Of a stretch of DNA of 64,000 bases, positions 54,056 to 64,000 are shown piece after piece. The stretch covers positions 682,001 to 746,000 of the forward strand of contig LSAX01000012.1 in NCBI GenBank assembly GCA_001557505.1. The letters run 5' to 3'. Position 1 is the stretch's first letter. Every line of letters starts with the position of its first letter. The stretch is from Reticulascus tulasneorum (taxonomy: Eukaryota; Ascomycota; Sordariomycetes; Glomerellales; Reticulascaceae). A program made the translations under genes and the position numbers. The notes beneath the pieces were generated by a model. It saw nothing but the letters and a program-made list of their open reading frames with translations, did no database searches and had not been told where the DNA came from.

Positions 54056-56577
54056 CTAGCTTCTAGAGGCCGGGCCGGCTCGAGAAAGAACACGGGGCAT
54101 CTAGCAAGGTTCACGAGCTTCACGGCTAGAATTACTACGTACTAGATGTTGCAGCTTGCCGGGTCTTCCGGCTAGCTCTAAGTTGCTTACACAAGACATC
54201 TAGAGAGCTGTTTGTCTGCAGCTGCTGCGTAGCAACAATATACATCGCCGTCTCCTCCGTAATACGCCGAGCCTGTGTAAGACGCCGGACCTCTTTGATG
54301 ATCTCGAGCCGCAGCGAATACCACTGCAGCTCGGAATGCCGGCCAGCCCGCCACCGGGATCCCCAGCGGCTGTCGAGTGAAGCAATTGACGGCTGCCCAC
54401 GGAGCCCTACAGTCCACTCACGCCACAAGTCCTTCACGGTTTTCACGGCCCGGCACATATGATAGATTGGAGGCCGGGACTCGGCATTGTAGACTTGCTG
54501 CATACTTGCTAGCGTTGGGCTAGCTGCGCTTTGGATCACATACTGGCCGGGCTCGTCTTGTTGGCTAGTCCCGCCTCTGCCTGCCGGCATCGTTGGTATT
54601 GCTAGTGGCGGTTGCTCGAGTGGTGGCGTTCTTGGTATGAATTGAAAGCTGCCGCTACTTAGAAGAGTTTGGATTGAAGCTGTATGACTTTCTAAGAGCT
54701 GGAGCTGGCTTTTGACCGTATGGAGCTCGGCTTTCAACGAGGTTATGATTGATGCCGCTCTAGATTCCCGGGCCTCTTGCCGGCCTTCAACTGTCTCGAG
54801 AAAATCAGCAAGCTTTGGCGACGCTTCTGTTAGTACTGCTAGCTGGCTTGGCCGCTCTTCTTCTCGGGCTGCTTCAGCAACCTGCCGGGCGTAAGGGACG
54901 TAATCTTCATGCCGGAATACCGGGTGATCCCAAATCGGGTTGTCTGGAAACTGGCTCTTCAATATAGCAGAGTCTTGTAGAATCACCTCTCGGAGATATA
55001 ATAAGAGGTTGATGAAGCTAGCAGCTGCTAGATCTTCTGTTTGCCCGTGCCCGAGCCCAAACGTCTCTCGCCACTGGTCAAGCTGGGGCCAAATCAAGCT
55101 GGCTAACGACGCTGGCGGCGGGATATTGGCCCGGGCGATCTCGAAGAGGCCGATTTGTCTTGGATGGCCGGCCATCACTCGCATGAGAGTTCGTGGTAAG
55201 GAATTAAGGTAGCAGCCGACAATGACATCTTGATTCCACCGGCCGGCCTGTCGAATCTGGTCCTCGCTGACTCCTTTTAGCTCGGCTGTTTTTGCCCCTG
55301 AGCTCCGGCCAACGTGAGTCTTCTTGTTTGAAGATATCCCGGCATACTCGAAAGCTTTGACAACCCAGTCTCGTTGAGAATTATACGACAAGGCGGCGAG
55401 GGGAGACGCCCCAGTGCCTTTGATCAGCCGGATATCGTGCCATTGCGACCGGCTTGTAAAATCCGGGAATGGCTCCGTTGAGAGGTCCCACCGGTAAAGG
55501 AGGTAGAATGCTAATGCGCCAAGCATACAGATGAGAGGATTCCGGCTGCGGAGAGCCCCGGCTGTCTCGAGCCGGCCGTGCTGGCCCTTCTTGGTGCCCT
55601 TCATAGTCACGATCAAGGGCATGCACTTGGTAGGGCCCTCGCCGGCGAATTCGAAAGTCGAGAGATCAGATATCTCGAGATCCCGGCGCTCGCTGCCGCG
55701 AGACAGCATATAATGGCCGAGAAGCATATCTATAAGAGTCCGGAAGTGGCACTCTGGGGAGTTAGCTGTATGAGCCCACAGCTGGCTAGCAATGTTCCGC
55801 AGCTCATCTTCTTCATATCCGTCGAGGAGGGTATCCCGGCCCTTACCAGCGAAGTTTGATTTCTCTCGCGTGACGTCCCGGCGTTGTAGGGATTTAATGT
55901 ATTCCCGGGCGTTATCTTCCCGAGGCGACGGGTGGCAATTCATGCCGAGGGCCTTCTGCGCCCGGTAGAGATCTGTGACAGCAGTAACATAGCTCCGGAC
56001 AGATCGCCAGCTAAGCCGGGTCTCATCGTGAGGTATATCGTCGGCTGCCTTGCGACTCTTGGCTCGAAGAGGCCGGTCTGTAACCTCTTCAACTAGGAAG
56101 AGAAGCAGCTTGTCTTCCGTGACCGTATCGCCGTCATGGTATAGTTTCTTCCTACAGAATTGCCGGAACTCCTCTTGCTTTGGGTCGTATGCGGAGTTCG
56201 TATTCTTTGGCCGGGTTTCCCGGATAATAGAGAGGATGTCCTGTGAGTTCGTCCGTACCTCGGCGTTGTTGATAATAGCCCGGTCGGTAGCTGGCCGGCG
56301 ATCTTGCTGCCACGGCGATAGCGGCGTGGCCGTGATTGAATCGAGAGCTGTCGCGGCCGCCGCTATCGTGCTGGCAGCCGTTACTGCTGGCCGTGTCGAG
56401 CCCTTCCTCTGCGGGGCCATTGGTATGTCGCTAGAGGTCACGAAAACCAGCCAAAATGGGTCAATTAAGACGAATTGGTCAGGTGGGAGAAGGCAGGCGA
56501 CGACACGGCTGTGAGGGACGGACCGCGACGAACGCGTAGCGCGCGATGCGCCCGCTTCGCATCCTTGTTGGGGCTAA
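54056..56577 (-). mobile_element. Crypton DNA transposon, apparently complete
   Basis: The element spans a tyrosine-recombinase gene and short flanks. The left limit (CTAGCTTCTAGAGGCC at 54056) is taken from its match to the truncated copy at 45563; the right limit is tentative, based on a short shared sequence at 56564-56577. Cryptons move through a circular DNA intermediate using a tyrosine recombinase and lack long terminal repeats. The intact gene suggests recent activity. Confidence 0.75.
54135..56420 (-). CDS. Crypton tyrosine recombinase with GCR1_C-like tail
   Basis: This 761-residue intact frame runs from ATG 56420. The open frame extends further upstream without an ATG. The catalytic set of tyrosine recombinases is visible: Arg241 (LSRGSERRDLEI), His369-x-x-Arg372 (THVGRSSGAK), Trp395 (GRWNQDV) and nucleophile Tyr404 (VGCYLNSLPR). 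The N-terminal core-binding part starts around TRPKNTNSAYDPKQ. A coiled stretch near 545-585 (SIITSLKAELHTVKSQLQLL) is followed by a C-terminal DNA-binding region resembling GCR1_C (DLWREWTVGL, LDSRWGSRWR). This architecture is typical of fungal Cryptons and the Ndc10/GCR1 relatives. It would cut and rejoin element ends in the nucleus. Confidence 0.92.
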   Translation of the reverse strand: MAPQRKGSTRPAVTAASTIAAAATALDSITATPLSPWQQDRRPATDRAIINNAEVRTNSQDILSIIRETRPKNTNSAYDPKQEEFRQFCRKKLYHDGDTVTEDKLLLFLVEEVTDRPLRAKSRKAADDIPHDETRLSWRSVRSYVTAVTDLYRAQKALGMNCHPSPREDNAREYIKSLQRRDVTREKSNFAGKGRDTLLDGYEEDELRNIASQLWAHTANSPECHFRTLIDMLLGHYMLSRGSERRDLEISDLSTFEFAGEGPTKCMPLIVTMKGTKKGQHGRLETAGALRSRNPLICMLGALAFYLLYRWDLSTEPFPDFTSRSQWHDIRLIKGTGASPLAALSYNSQRDWVVKAFEYAGISSNKKTHVGRSSGAKTAELKGVSEDQIRQAGRWNQDVIVGCYLNSLPRTLMRVMAGHPRQIGLFEIARANIPPPASLASLIWPQLDQWRETFGLGHGQTEDLAAASFINLLLYLREVILQDSAILKSQFPDNPIWDHPVFRHEDYVPYARQVAEAAREEERPSQLAVLTEASPKLADFLETVEGRQEARESRAASIITSLKAELHTVKSQLQLLESHTASIQTLLSSGSFQFIPRTPPLEQPPLAIPTMPAGRGGTSQQDEPGQYVIQSAASPTLASMQQVYNAESRPPIYHMCRAVKTVKDLWREWTVGLRGQPSIASLDSRWGSRWRAGRHSELQWYSLRLEIIKEVRRLTQARRITEETAMYIVATQQLQTNSSLDVLCKQLRASRKTRQAATSST

Positions 56578-57349
56578 ATTTACAGGGGGGACAAGTACCT
56601 TAAGCATCGTATTCAGCAGCCTAGCAAGTGGTTTGAAAAAAAAGCTTCAATTGCTATGGTCTGCACCCCCCACCAAACCTGAATGAAGGCTGTACTTGAA
56701 ATTTATTAGTACCCCACTAAGTTAACGTCCATCCCTGCGTGCCAAAAAAACGACCGCTACTTTGACTTCAAACCTGTCGAATTCTCTACAAAAATATCGA
56801 CTTCGGCCAAATGTTTGTATCCGCTGTGTTCCGTAGCCACCTGTGAACATTTTAAACCTCTCTTCTAGGAAAATTTCCCAAATGTTGTCGTCCCTGCTCT
56901 TGATGTATAAACTGTCTCCGTTTAGGGCAAAAGAGAGCCTCTCTAACGTGCGGCCACCATCAAGGTTTCATTGCCCCTAATACTTATAAAAATGGCATAT
57001 CTAAGCATTAGGACCACCTTACGGACCCAGCAATCGTCACGAGCCTCGTGGCTGTTGTGGCTTGTAGATCTATGCAATATGACCATGCGGAAAGGTATCT
57101 TATGATTGAAGCAAGGGATAATTTCGTTTTACTTATGCAATTATTTCGAAAAGGACTGTGGCTGAGCGTCGCAACGTGACTTAGACCTGAGATTCAGCCG
57201 AATTGATCTGCCTAAGGCAACTTTGGACGCGGTTATCCTGAGTCTACTCGAATGTTCCGGAATTACAACGCTAAATGCTATATAATTGCCCGTTTCTCTT
57301 GAACTCTCTTCTGCAAAGTTATGAAAATAATGATAAGTGATTAGACGTG
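56578..57349. other. Intergenic gap between Crypton and NLR
   Basis: No gene or relic was recognised. Poly-A and poly-G runs occur near 56585-56645. It would contain the 3' untranslated region of the NLR. Confidence 0.4.
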
Positions 57350-60300
57350 CTAAGGGCAGGCAAGATAAGTATTGACTGCCTTTATGTCAAATCCAATGAG
57401 AATAACCCTTCCCGACATGCAACCTATCGCTACTGTGCATCCCGATATAGCTGATTCAATAGGCCGGAATTCAGCTGGTAGCCATAGCAAGTTGTGTCCG
57501 TGCCACGTAATCCAGCAGCGGTCTCGACTAAAGCCGTAGCCAAGGCGATAATCTTTCGTCAGCCCGGTTCTAACTTGCACTGCAGAGGCTTTGTCGGACA
57601 CAGCTTGGCCTACTAATGGCGGTGTGTGTATGGCAATCGCACCAAGATTAGTTAAGAGCTGTGAACTATCGGGTTCGAATGAAAGCAGGGTAACAGGTGC
57701 ACCTATATCCTCTGTCTGTACGCACTCGCCCGTATCGCTGCGCCAGAGCCGTACCGTCTTGTCGTCAGAAGCTGAGGCGACGAGCGCCGAGTCGGGCGAG
57801 AAGGCCACCGACGTGACCCAGTCGCTATGGCCCTGGAGTTCCTGTACGCACTCGCCCGTATCGCTGCGCCACAGCCGTACCGTCTTGTCGTGAGAAGCCG
57901 AGGCGACGAGCGCCGAGTCGGGCGAGAAGGCCACCGACGCGACCCACCCGCTATGGCCCTGGAGTTCCTGTACGCAGTCGCCCGTATCGCTGCGCCAGAG
58001 CCGTACCGTCTTGTCCCAAGAAGCCGAGGCGACGAGCGCCGAGTCGGGCGAGAAGGCCACCGACGCGACCCACCCGCTATGGCCCTGGAGTTCCTGTACG
58101 CAGTCGCCCGTATCGCTGCGCCAGAGCCGTACCGTCTTGTCGTGAGAAGCCGAGGCGACGAGCGCCGAGTCGGGCGAGAAGGCCACCGACGCGACCCACC
58201 CGCTATGGCCCTGGAGTTCCTGTACGCAGTCGCCCGTATCGCTGCGCCAGAGCCGTACCGTCTTGTCCCCAGAAGCCGAGGCAACAAGCGCCGAGTCGGG
58301 CGAGAAGGCCACCGACGCGGCCGAGTCGCTATGGCCCTGGAGTTCCTGTACGCACTCGCCCGTATCGCTGCGCCAGAGCCGTACCGTCTTGTCCCGAGAA
58401 GCCGAGGCAACAAGCGCCGAGTCGGGCGAGAAGGCCACCGACGCGACCCACCCGCTATGGCCCTGGAGTTCCTGTACGCAGTCGCCCGTATCGCTGCGCC
58501 AGAGCCGTACCGTCTTGTCCCGAGAAGCCGAGGCAACAAGCGCCGAGTCGGGCGAGAAGGCCACCGACGCGACCCGCCCGCTATGGCCCTGGAGTTCCTG
58601 TACGCAGTCGCCCGTATCGCTGCGCCAGAGCCGTACCGTCTCGTCGTGAGAAGCCGAGGCGACAAGCGCCGAGTTGGGCGAGAAGGCTACCGACGTGACG
58701 GAGCTGCTATGGCCCTTGAGTTCCTGTACGCAGTCGCCTGTATCGCTGCGCCAGAGCCGTACCGTGTTGTCGTGAGAAGCCGAGGCGACAAGCACCGAGT
58801 CGGGCGAGAAGGCCACCGACGTGACCGAGTTGCCATGGCCCTGGAGTTCCTGTACGCACTCGCCCGTATCGCTGCGCCAGAGCCGTACCGTCTTGTCCCC
58901 AGAAGCCGAGGCAACAAGCGCCGAGTCGGGCGAGAAGGCCACCGACGTGACCCAGTCGCTATGGCCCTGGAGTTCCTGTACGCAGTCGCCCGTATCGCTG
59001 CGCCAGAGCCGTACCGTCTTGTCGTGAGAAGCCGAGGCGACGAGCGCCGAGTCGGGCGAGAAGGCCACCGACGCGACCCACCCGCTATGGCCCTGGAGTT
59101 CCTGTACGCACTCGCCCGTATCGCTGCGCCAGAGCCGTACCGTCTTGTCCCCAGAAGCCGAGGCAACAAGCGCCGAGTCGGGCGAGAAGGCCACCGACGC
59201 GACCGAGTCGCTATGGCCCTGGAGTTCCTGTACGCAGTCGCCCGTATCGCTGCGCCAGAGCCGTACCGTGTTGTCGTCAGAAGCCGAGGCGACAAGCGCC
59301 GAGTTGGGCGAGAAGGCCACCGACCTGACCGAGTCGCTATGGCCCTCAAGGGTCTGTAGACATTGACTCCAGCTCGTTTCAGCTTCTGGCCGTAAGGATA
59401 TCCAACTGGGAATTGTAGTTTCAAACCTTCCCCGGACTATACTGTTCTGCGGCGTAAACGTAAGTACAGACGAATATAGCTGGAGAGGTGCAGAGGCGAT
59501 GATCAGAGTATTAGCGAGTACTAAGCGCATAGCATCATCTAGAAAATTATATAGCTGTGTGTTGACCTACATAAGTTAGAGTAAGCCCTATAATACGCAA
59601 ATAACCAAGGAAACTTACCCGCACGAGAGATTGTAACGTCTTTATAATACCGATGCTTTCTGATGTTCTCCCTATGAGGCTTAATGCCTCTAGCCACTGG
59701 AGAAAGTGCTGGCACAGAAAATTATAAACTTGATCTCCATCACAAGGTTGGATTTTGCTCCCTTCTACATGATAGACCCAGTAGAGACAGGCATATTGAA
59801 CTTCAGGTGGCAAGTTTGCTTCGATAATTTCGGGGCTGATGGTTGACCGTGGTGTTGCGGGCGCCTGCAGTTCGCAAATATCAGTCCGCAGGCATCCGCT
59901 CATTACGCGAAGGCAGTGGGCAGCTAGCAGCTTATGCGTCTGTTGCTCGTCGACCCAGAACGGGTTCGTCTCGCGTTTTTCCGGATCAAGCAGGAAGTCT
60001 CGGAACGATAGGTGAAGCAGCCGTACAGGTGATCTAGATGCCAAAGGAACATTCAGAACCGAATGAAGCCAGTCTAGTATATTGTCAATAGTGTCTATAG
60101 ATACACCAAGCATCTGTGCTAGAGAACATGTCGAGAGAGGGCTGGCGAGGATGACGATTGAACCAACGATGATTTGAAACTGGTCTAGAACCTGCGCTTT
60201 CTCACGGCCGGAAAGATCGATCAGCAACTGCTCTAACACAGGTAGATATGTGTTATCAAGCTTAGATTCTTGGCTTTTCGTCCGATATTCTAGAACCCTC

Positions 60301-61704
60301 CTCAACTTCTTGTCCGGGTTACCACACTTTCGGTCGGCAAGGAAGCGGCATACGGTGGCAGCGAAGATGAATAGCGGCACTGCCATCTGGACTAGATTCT
60401 GTATGGTGGATTGGCCAGGCCAGCCTGATGCTAACTGGCGCTCTTTCGTAACAGAAGCATTATACTCGTCTCGAACTCTAGCAAGCTCAAACTGTAAGAA
60501 GGCAGAAATATCGTGCGCCACCACAGGTTCGGGTATCTCATGGAGAACGAGGTCCTGGTACTTGCCGTGGATGGCGCTGAAGCCGAGCCGGATCGGGAGG
60601 TCGGGCCGGCTCGTGACGAGGATTCTCAGACGGAGAGCTGTTAGGCTCTTAGCGCGAGAAAAGAGATTGATGATGAGCTTAACGTCTTCATCGCGCTCAC
60701 ACTCATCCAGAGCATCGATAACGATAACCAGGCCCGACGTTTGCGAGGCGCCTGGCGTGATCTTAGACAGAGGCTCGAAGACAAGCTTCTCGAACTGTTC
60801 CCGCATGGCTTTCCCAACCACACCAGGGTCGGACTCGATGGCATTCTTGACATGCACGGCCACCGCAGGCACCGCCGAAACAAGCTGGGCGGCAATAGTC
60901 GTGAAGAACTTGGCCACCTTACCGCGGTCGCCGTCGCCTCGCTTGAAGAAGAAGCTGGCGCCAAGGCGGTTGTGGTCGGCGAAGTGTTGGGCAACGGTGC
61001 GGGAGATGGTGGACTTTCCGGTGCCGGCCATGCCGTTGAGCCAGAAGATGGCGTGCGCCTGGGGCTGCTCCCCGGGCTGGTCGGCCCATTCGCGTATCTG
61101 GTGGAGGAGATCGACTCGGGTATCGCGGTGGCAGGTCGGGGCGGCGCCCTCGGCTTGGGAGTCAAAAGCTGCACCCTCGGCGGTAGGGAGTTTGTCGAGC
61201 ACTATCTTCCGATCGACTGCGAGTAAGATGGTCCTATGGCGGTACGAGTTAGCTTAGAGGTATAAGAAAGGGAAGCGTGGCGCACGTTTGGTCGACTTGC
61301 AAAGCAAGAGAGATCGACAGCGTACACTCGCTGAGATATTGTATGGTCTTTTCGATTTCCTTGCTGTCGAATGGCCACTTCAGAGCACGGATGCCGAAAC
61401 GACTCATCGCCTTGCGCCCTTTACCCGGATACAGTCTCTGCTCTAGTCTTTCCAGTTGCGAGCATCCATGGTCTAATGTATTGATCAGTTTCAGGGAAGC
61501 TTCTAGCTCCGCGCCGTCAGGGCCTTGGAGACACTGCTGAACGCTCTCGCAAGCATTTTTCAAATTGTCTACCTGTAATTGGACCCGGCCGATATCTTCT
61601 TTCGCATTCTTGACTTCTTTGGAATATTGGAAGAGAAGCGTGGCGACCTTCGCAGACACGTCGACGACTGCGATGACGCTGGCGGCTGAGCTTAGCCCGT
61701 CCAT
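57350..61704 (-). CDS. STAND/NLR receptor: Helo-like N-terminus, NACHT, 13 WD40 repeats
   Basis: Three exons (61704-61286, 61233-59619, 59566-57350; two 52-nt introns with TAAC branch sites) join in frame to 1,416 residues. Residues 1-140 match the fungal Helo-like N-terminal domain of STAND proteins (DGLSSAASVIAVVDVSAKVA). The NACHT follows, with Walker A GMAGTGKST (Lys213) and Walker B VIVIDALDECE (Asp313, Asp316, Glu317). Residues 747-1292 are thirteen 42-residue WD40 repeats, nearly identical except at a few positions. The C-terminal 120 residues close the propeller. Proteins of this plan (HNWD, HET-D/E relatives in Podospora) sense non-self and trigger cell death through the N-terminal domain. 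All key residues are present and no frame is broken, so it is probably functional. The ligand is unknown. Confidence 0.93.
57725..59362 (-). repeat. Thirteen tandem 126-bp WD40 repeats
   Basis: Thirteen in-phase 126-bp units encode SVAFSPDSALVASAS and TVRLWRSDTG in almost every unit. Differences cluster after the GH (SDS, SGW, SDW, GNS, SSS, SGR) and before the structural Asp (D, G, H, R, W), while the rest stays nearly constant. This is the concerted-evolution pattern known from het-d, het-e and HNWD genes. Confidence 0.95.
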
Positions 61705-64000
61705 GGTCGTAATGACGAGGAAAAAGACGATACGGACGCTATGTGCTGCTGTTATAATGCTCCGTCGCCAGGCTGGAGCGCAATCGGGCAGGCAGTGGCA
61801 AAGCTGTCGTCCTAGAGGGTAGTTTCAGCCGCACGTGGTAGGCAAGTCTACCACAAGCCACTTTCGGCGTGCAGCTGCCATCACAGCAGAACATATGAAG
61901 ATACTCCGTTGCACCGAGCTGTGGAACTGCGTATTCGACGGAAGAAGTCAAGTCGGAGGTTTTCCATGCGTTGTCACGATGTCACGACATTTTCGTACCG
62001 GGAGTGCTTCTTGCCAACGCAGCTGCTCGATAATCTAACCGGACGCTTCGCTGTGGCAGGCACGTGACTGCCAGTGGAATGTTCTACCAGTGCGCCACAC
62101 TTCCACGTAAGATCTATAAACGCATAATAAAATAACCGCGATAAAGGCTTCATCGTTTATTACAATGCTTGGCACCCAATGATATACCTTCTACTTTTCG
62201 TCCAGATAAATCTGGCAAGCAGGTTTCTTTATATTCTATGTCTTCAAACCCTGAGACCATATTTGAAGCTAATCAGAGCTTTATACCGAGGCTCCAAATT
62301 CCGGGAACAGGTCGATAGTCATAATAGAGCAGCGGGTAGTAGCTATCGCAGCTTTGGATGCTCTGAGCTGGGTGATCGACAGCATAGCCAAATTGCAGTC
62401 TTATCTGACAGCAAATCGAACACTTCTGGAGAAATAGCCAAATAACAATAAGCAGCTGATTCTACTTCGTAACTCGATATATTAACGTGGTGGAGATTTA
62501 TGACCTCCAAACTATGAAGTCATTTCGGCACACAGGGATTTTCGGCACGTAGGGATGGACGTTACTGTTCTTGGTAAATTTACGACCTAATTCCTTTTCT
62601 GCTTAATTCTAGTATATGGTCAAGCCTTTTAGATTTTTGTCACATAATTTGTCCAATTGTTAGCGGCGTTCTCCTTGAGGTTTGCCAGCGTGTTGGTAGG
62701 GACCATCGGAAGCCAATTTCGATCCCTTGCACTAATTAGGTGGGCAAAGTGGGGTATCAGTAACTTGTCCATGCTGATGAGGCTGACCAGCGAGCTGTTG
62801 AGCGTCATAAAGCCATCGCGTGCTCCGCCCAACAATTGGTGGCGTGACCAGAATCGTCGCAAAAATGCAGCCATGCTTATTCAACTGCGCATCTTGCATC
62901 GAAAGATACTGGAATCAGGTCCGGATAGACTAGGAAACGAGCTATCGGGTTCATAATGTGTGCGATCCCGACCCTCAATGGGATACGGGATATCGAGGAA
63001 CTCTGGCAGACGCCATGATACTATGTGTGGGCAGGGGCAACGAGAACCACGAGCCACAACATCGGATATTACGACCATTCATACGCAATGTTGGTGGCGG
63101 ATCTGCTGGAAAGGAGGGTCAGAGTCCTCAAGCCTTGCATCAGTGTTTAGTTGCCAAGGGGGGCAGGCTGCACTTCTACATAAGGAGGGCTACATCCGCC
63201 CTCAGACAGATAGCTGAAACCCAAGCAATCAAGCTCTTTGACCCATTTTACCAGGAACAGGCCTTGGAAAGAGGGACCTGAGGGCTCTGAGGTGTCCCGG
63301 CGTGCGTCATCGTTGATCGTACGTGGAGTGTAGCCAATGTCGGACCAAATTTCACAGACCCGATCAAGGTAGTTCCCTTTGAGGGCTCATGATACTTTGT
63401 CGTGGACCATTTTAGAGTCTCGGCATCATTGTTCTTCGATAGTGTGGAGGACATTCAACTACTCACGTTCGGCGGTGAACAAAATGCTGGAGTCGCATCA
63501 GCGACCTCATAACGACTACAGCTGGAACTGCTCTCACACAAGAGCATATCATGCGACACACAAAGGTCAAAGTAAGTGCGGCCGGCGGGGAATGTTGACG
63601 AGCGACTTATGTACATTGCCGACAGGTAGGTAAGTACACTGCAGGCCTCATCAACATTCGTCTATCTGATTTTGCCATTATGTAGCACCGCGCAGGCTTG
63701 GCTCCTAATATGAACATCGATGAGATCCCAACTCTGCATCACCAAAGCAGCCAGAGGCTTATGGCACTCATAGGCTGGGGCGCATCCGCGATTTGCAATG
63801 CTCGCTCCACACCTTCCTTTCTTGAGCCCTGTCTCTGACCCGGTTCAAGAGCATTTGCTGTGCCACTTCAACTCGCGATTCTCTTTCGCGCCACCACCGC
63901 ATTGAGCCTATGTGATGTTTTCCAAGCTCCTATATGAAAGCAGTCCTCTTGCACCGACTGGTCGGTCTAACGGAAGTATTTGGAGACTATCACTTCCTCC
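61705..64000. other. Right end without a supported gene
   Basis: Short frames occur on both strands (for example 62958-63281 plus and 62629-62874 minus) without recognisable motifs. A plus-strand stretch at 63306-63512 stays mostly open, with one stop in between, and looks protein-like, but I could not assign it. The first few hundred bases should contain the NLR promoter. Confidence 0.4.

Noticed and set aside
56421..56441. Earlier non-ATG start for the Crypton recombinase
   Set aside because: The codon at 56441 is GTG. The first in-frame ATG is at 56420, and nuclear fungal genes normally start at ATG.
57827..59359. Long plus-strand open frame (about 510 codons) opposite the NLR
   Set aside because: It arises because the 126-bp WD40 unit is a multiple of three and happens to lack stops on the other strand. 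Its translation merely repeats the same period and has no domain.
57725..59362. Regularly spaced repeats resembling a CRISPR or satellite array
   Set aside because: The units are contiguous coding WD40 repeats in frame with the NLR, without spacers.
63306..63512. Possible EthD-family relic (PNFTDP and FFDSVEDIQ segments)
   Set aside because: The two segments are in the reverse order of the EthD domain and the frame contains a stop. The similarity is too weak.

Overview
This window looks like an accessory, secondary-metabolism and allorecognition region of a filamentous ascomycete (Pezizomycotina). The evidence is eukaryotic gene structure (short 42-68 nt GT-AG introns, several with CTAAC-like branch sites), a giant fungal-type non-ribosomal peptide synthetase (NRPS), a Helo-like/NACHT/WD40 STAND receptor, a HET-domain relic, a fungal-type Crypton with a GCR1_C-like tail, and a decayed Copia element. 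I do not name a species. No RNA genes or CRISPR arrays were seen.

Layout. 1-3.5 kb: no gene I can support. 3.5-7.6 kb, minus strand: a stand-alone alpha/beta-hydrolase thioesterase with two introns, and a PF10014-type Fe(II)/2-oxoglutarate dioxygenase. 7.6-10.6 kb: non-coding upstream region. 10.6-44.8 kb, plus strand: one intron-less 11,403-residue NRPS with ten complete C-A-T modules. It is preceded by a truncated, catalytically dead adenylation remnant plus a carrier domain (T0), and it ends on a carrier domain with no thioesterase, reductase or terminal condensation domain. 44.8-45.75 kb and 52.5-54.23 kb: a split segmental duplication carrying the last codons and 3' flank of the NRPS, a Copia fragment and a Crypton tail. 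45.7-52.5 kb: a CorA-like membrane protein, a small three-exon gene, a protein kinase-like gene and a broken HET-domain gene. 54-56.6 kb: a Crypton with an intact tyrosine recombinase. 57.3-61.7 kb, minus strand: a three-exon NLR of 1,416 residues with thirteen nearly identical WD40 repeats. 61.7-64 kb: no convincing gene.

How the genes may work together (inference). The first carrier, T0, has no working adenylation domain, so the chain is probably started by an acyl or aminoacyl group loaded in trans. The ten modules then extend it; modules 5-7 carry a pocket resembling published alpha-aminoisobutyrate (Aib)/isovaline pockets, so the product may be an Aib-containing, N-capped linear or cyclic peptide of about ten residues. 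The missing release step could be supplied by the nearby thioesterase, and the dioxygenase could hydroxylate an aliphatic amino-acid building block. The right half is a separate allorecognition or cell-death neighbourhood (kinase, HET relic, NLR) mixed with mobile-element debris.
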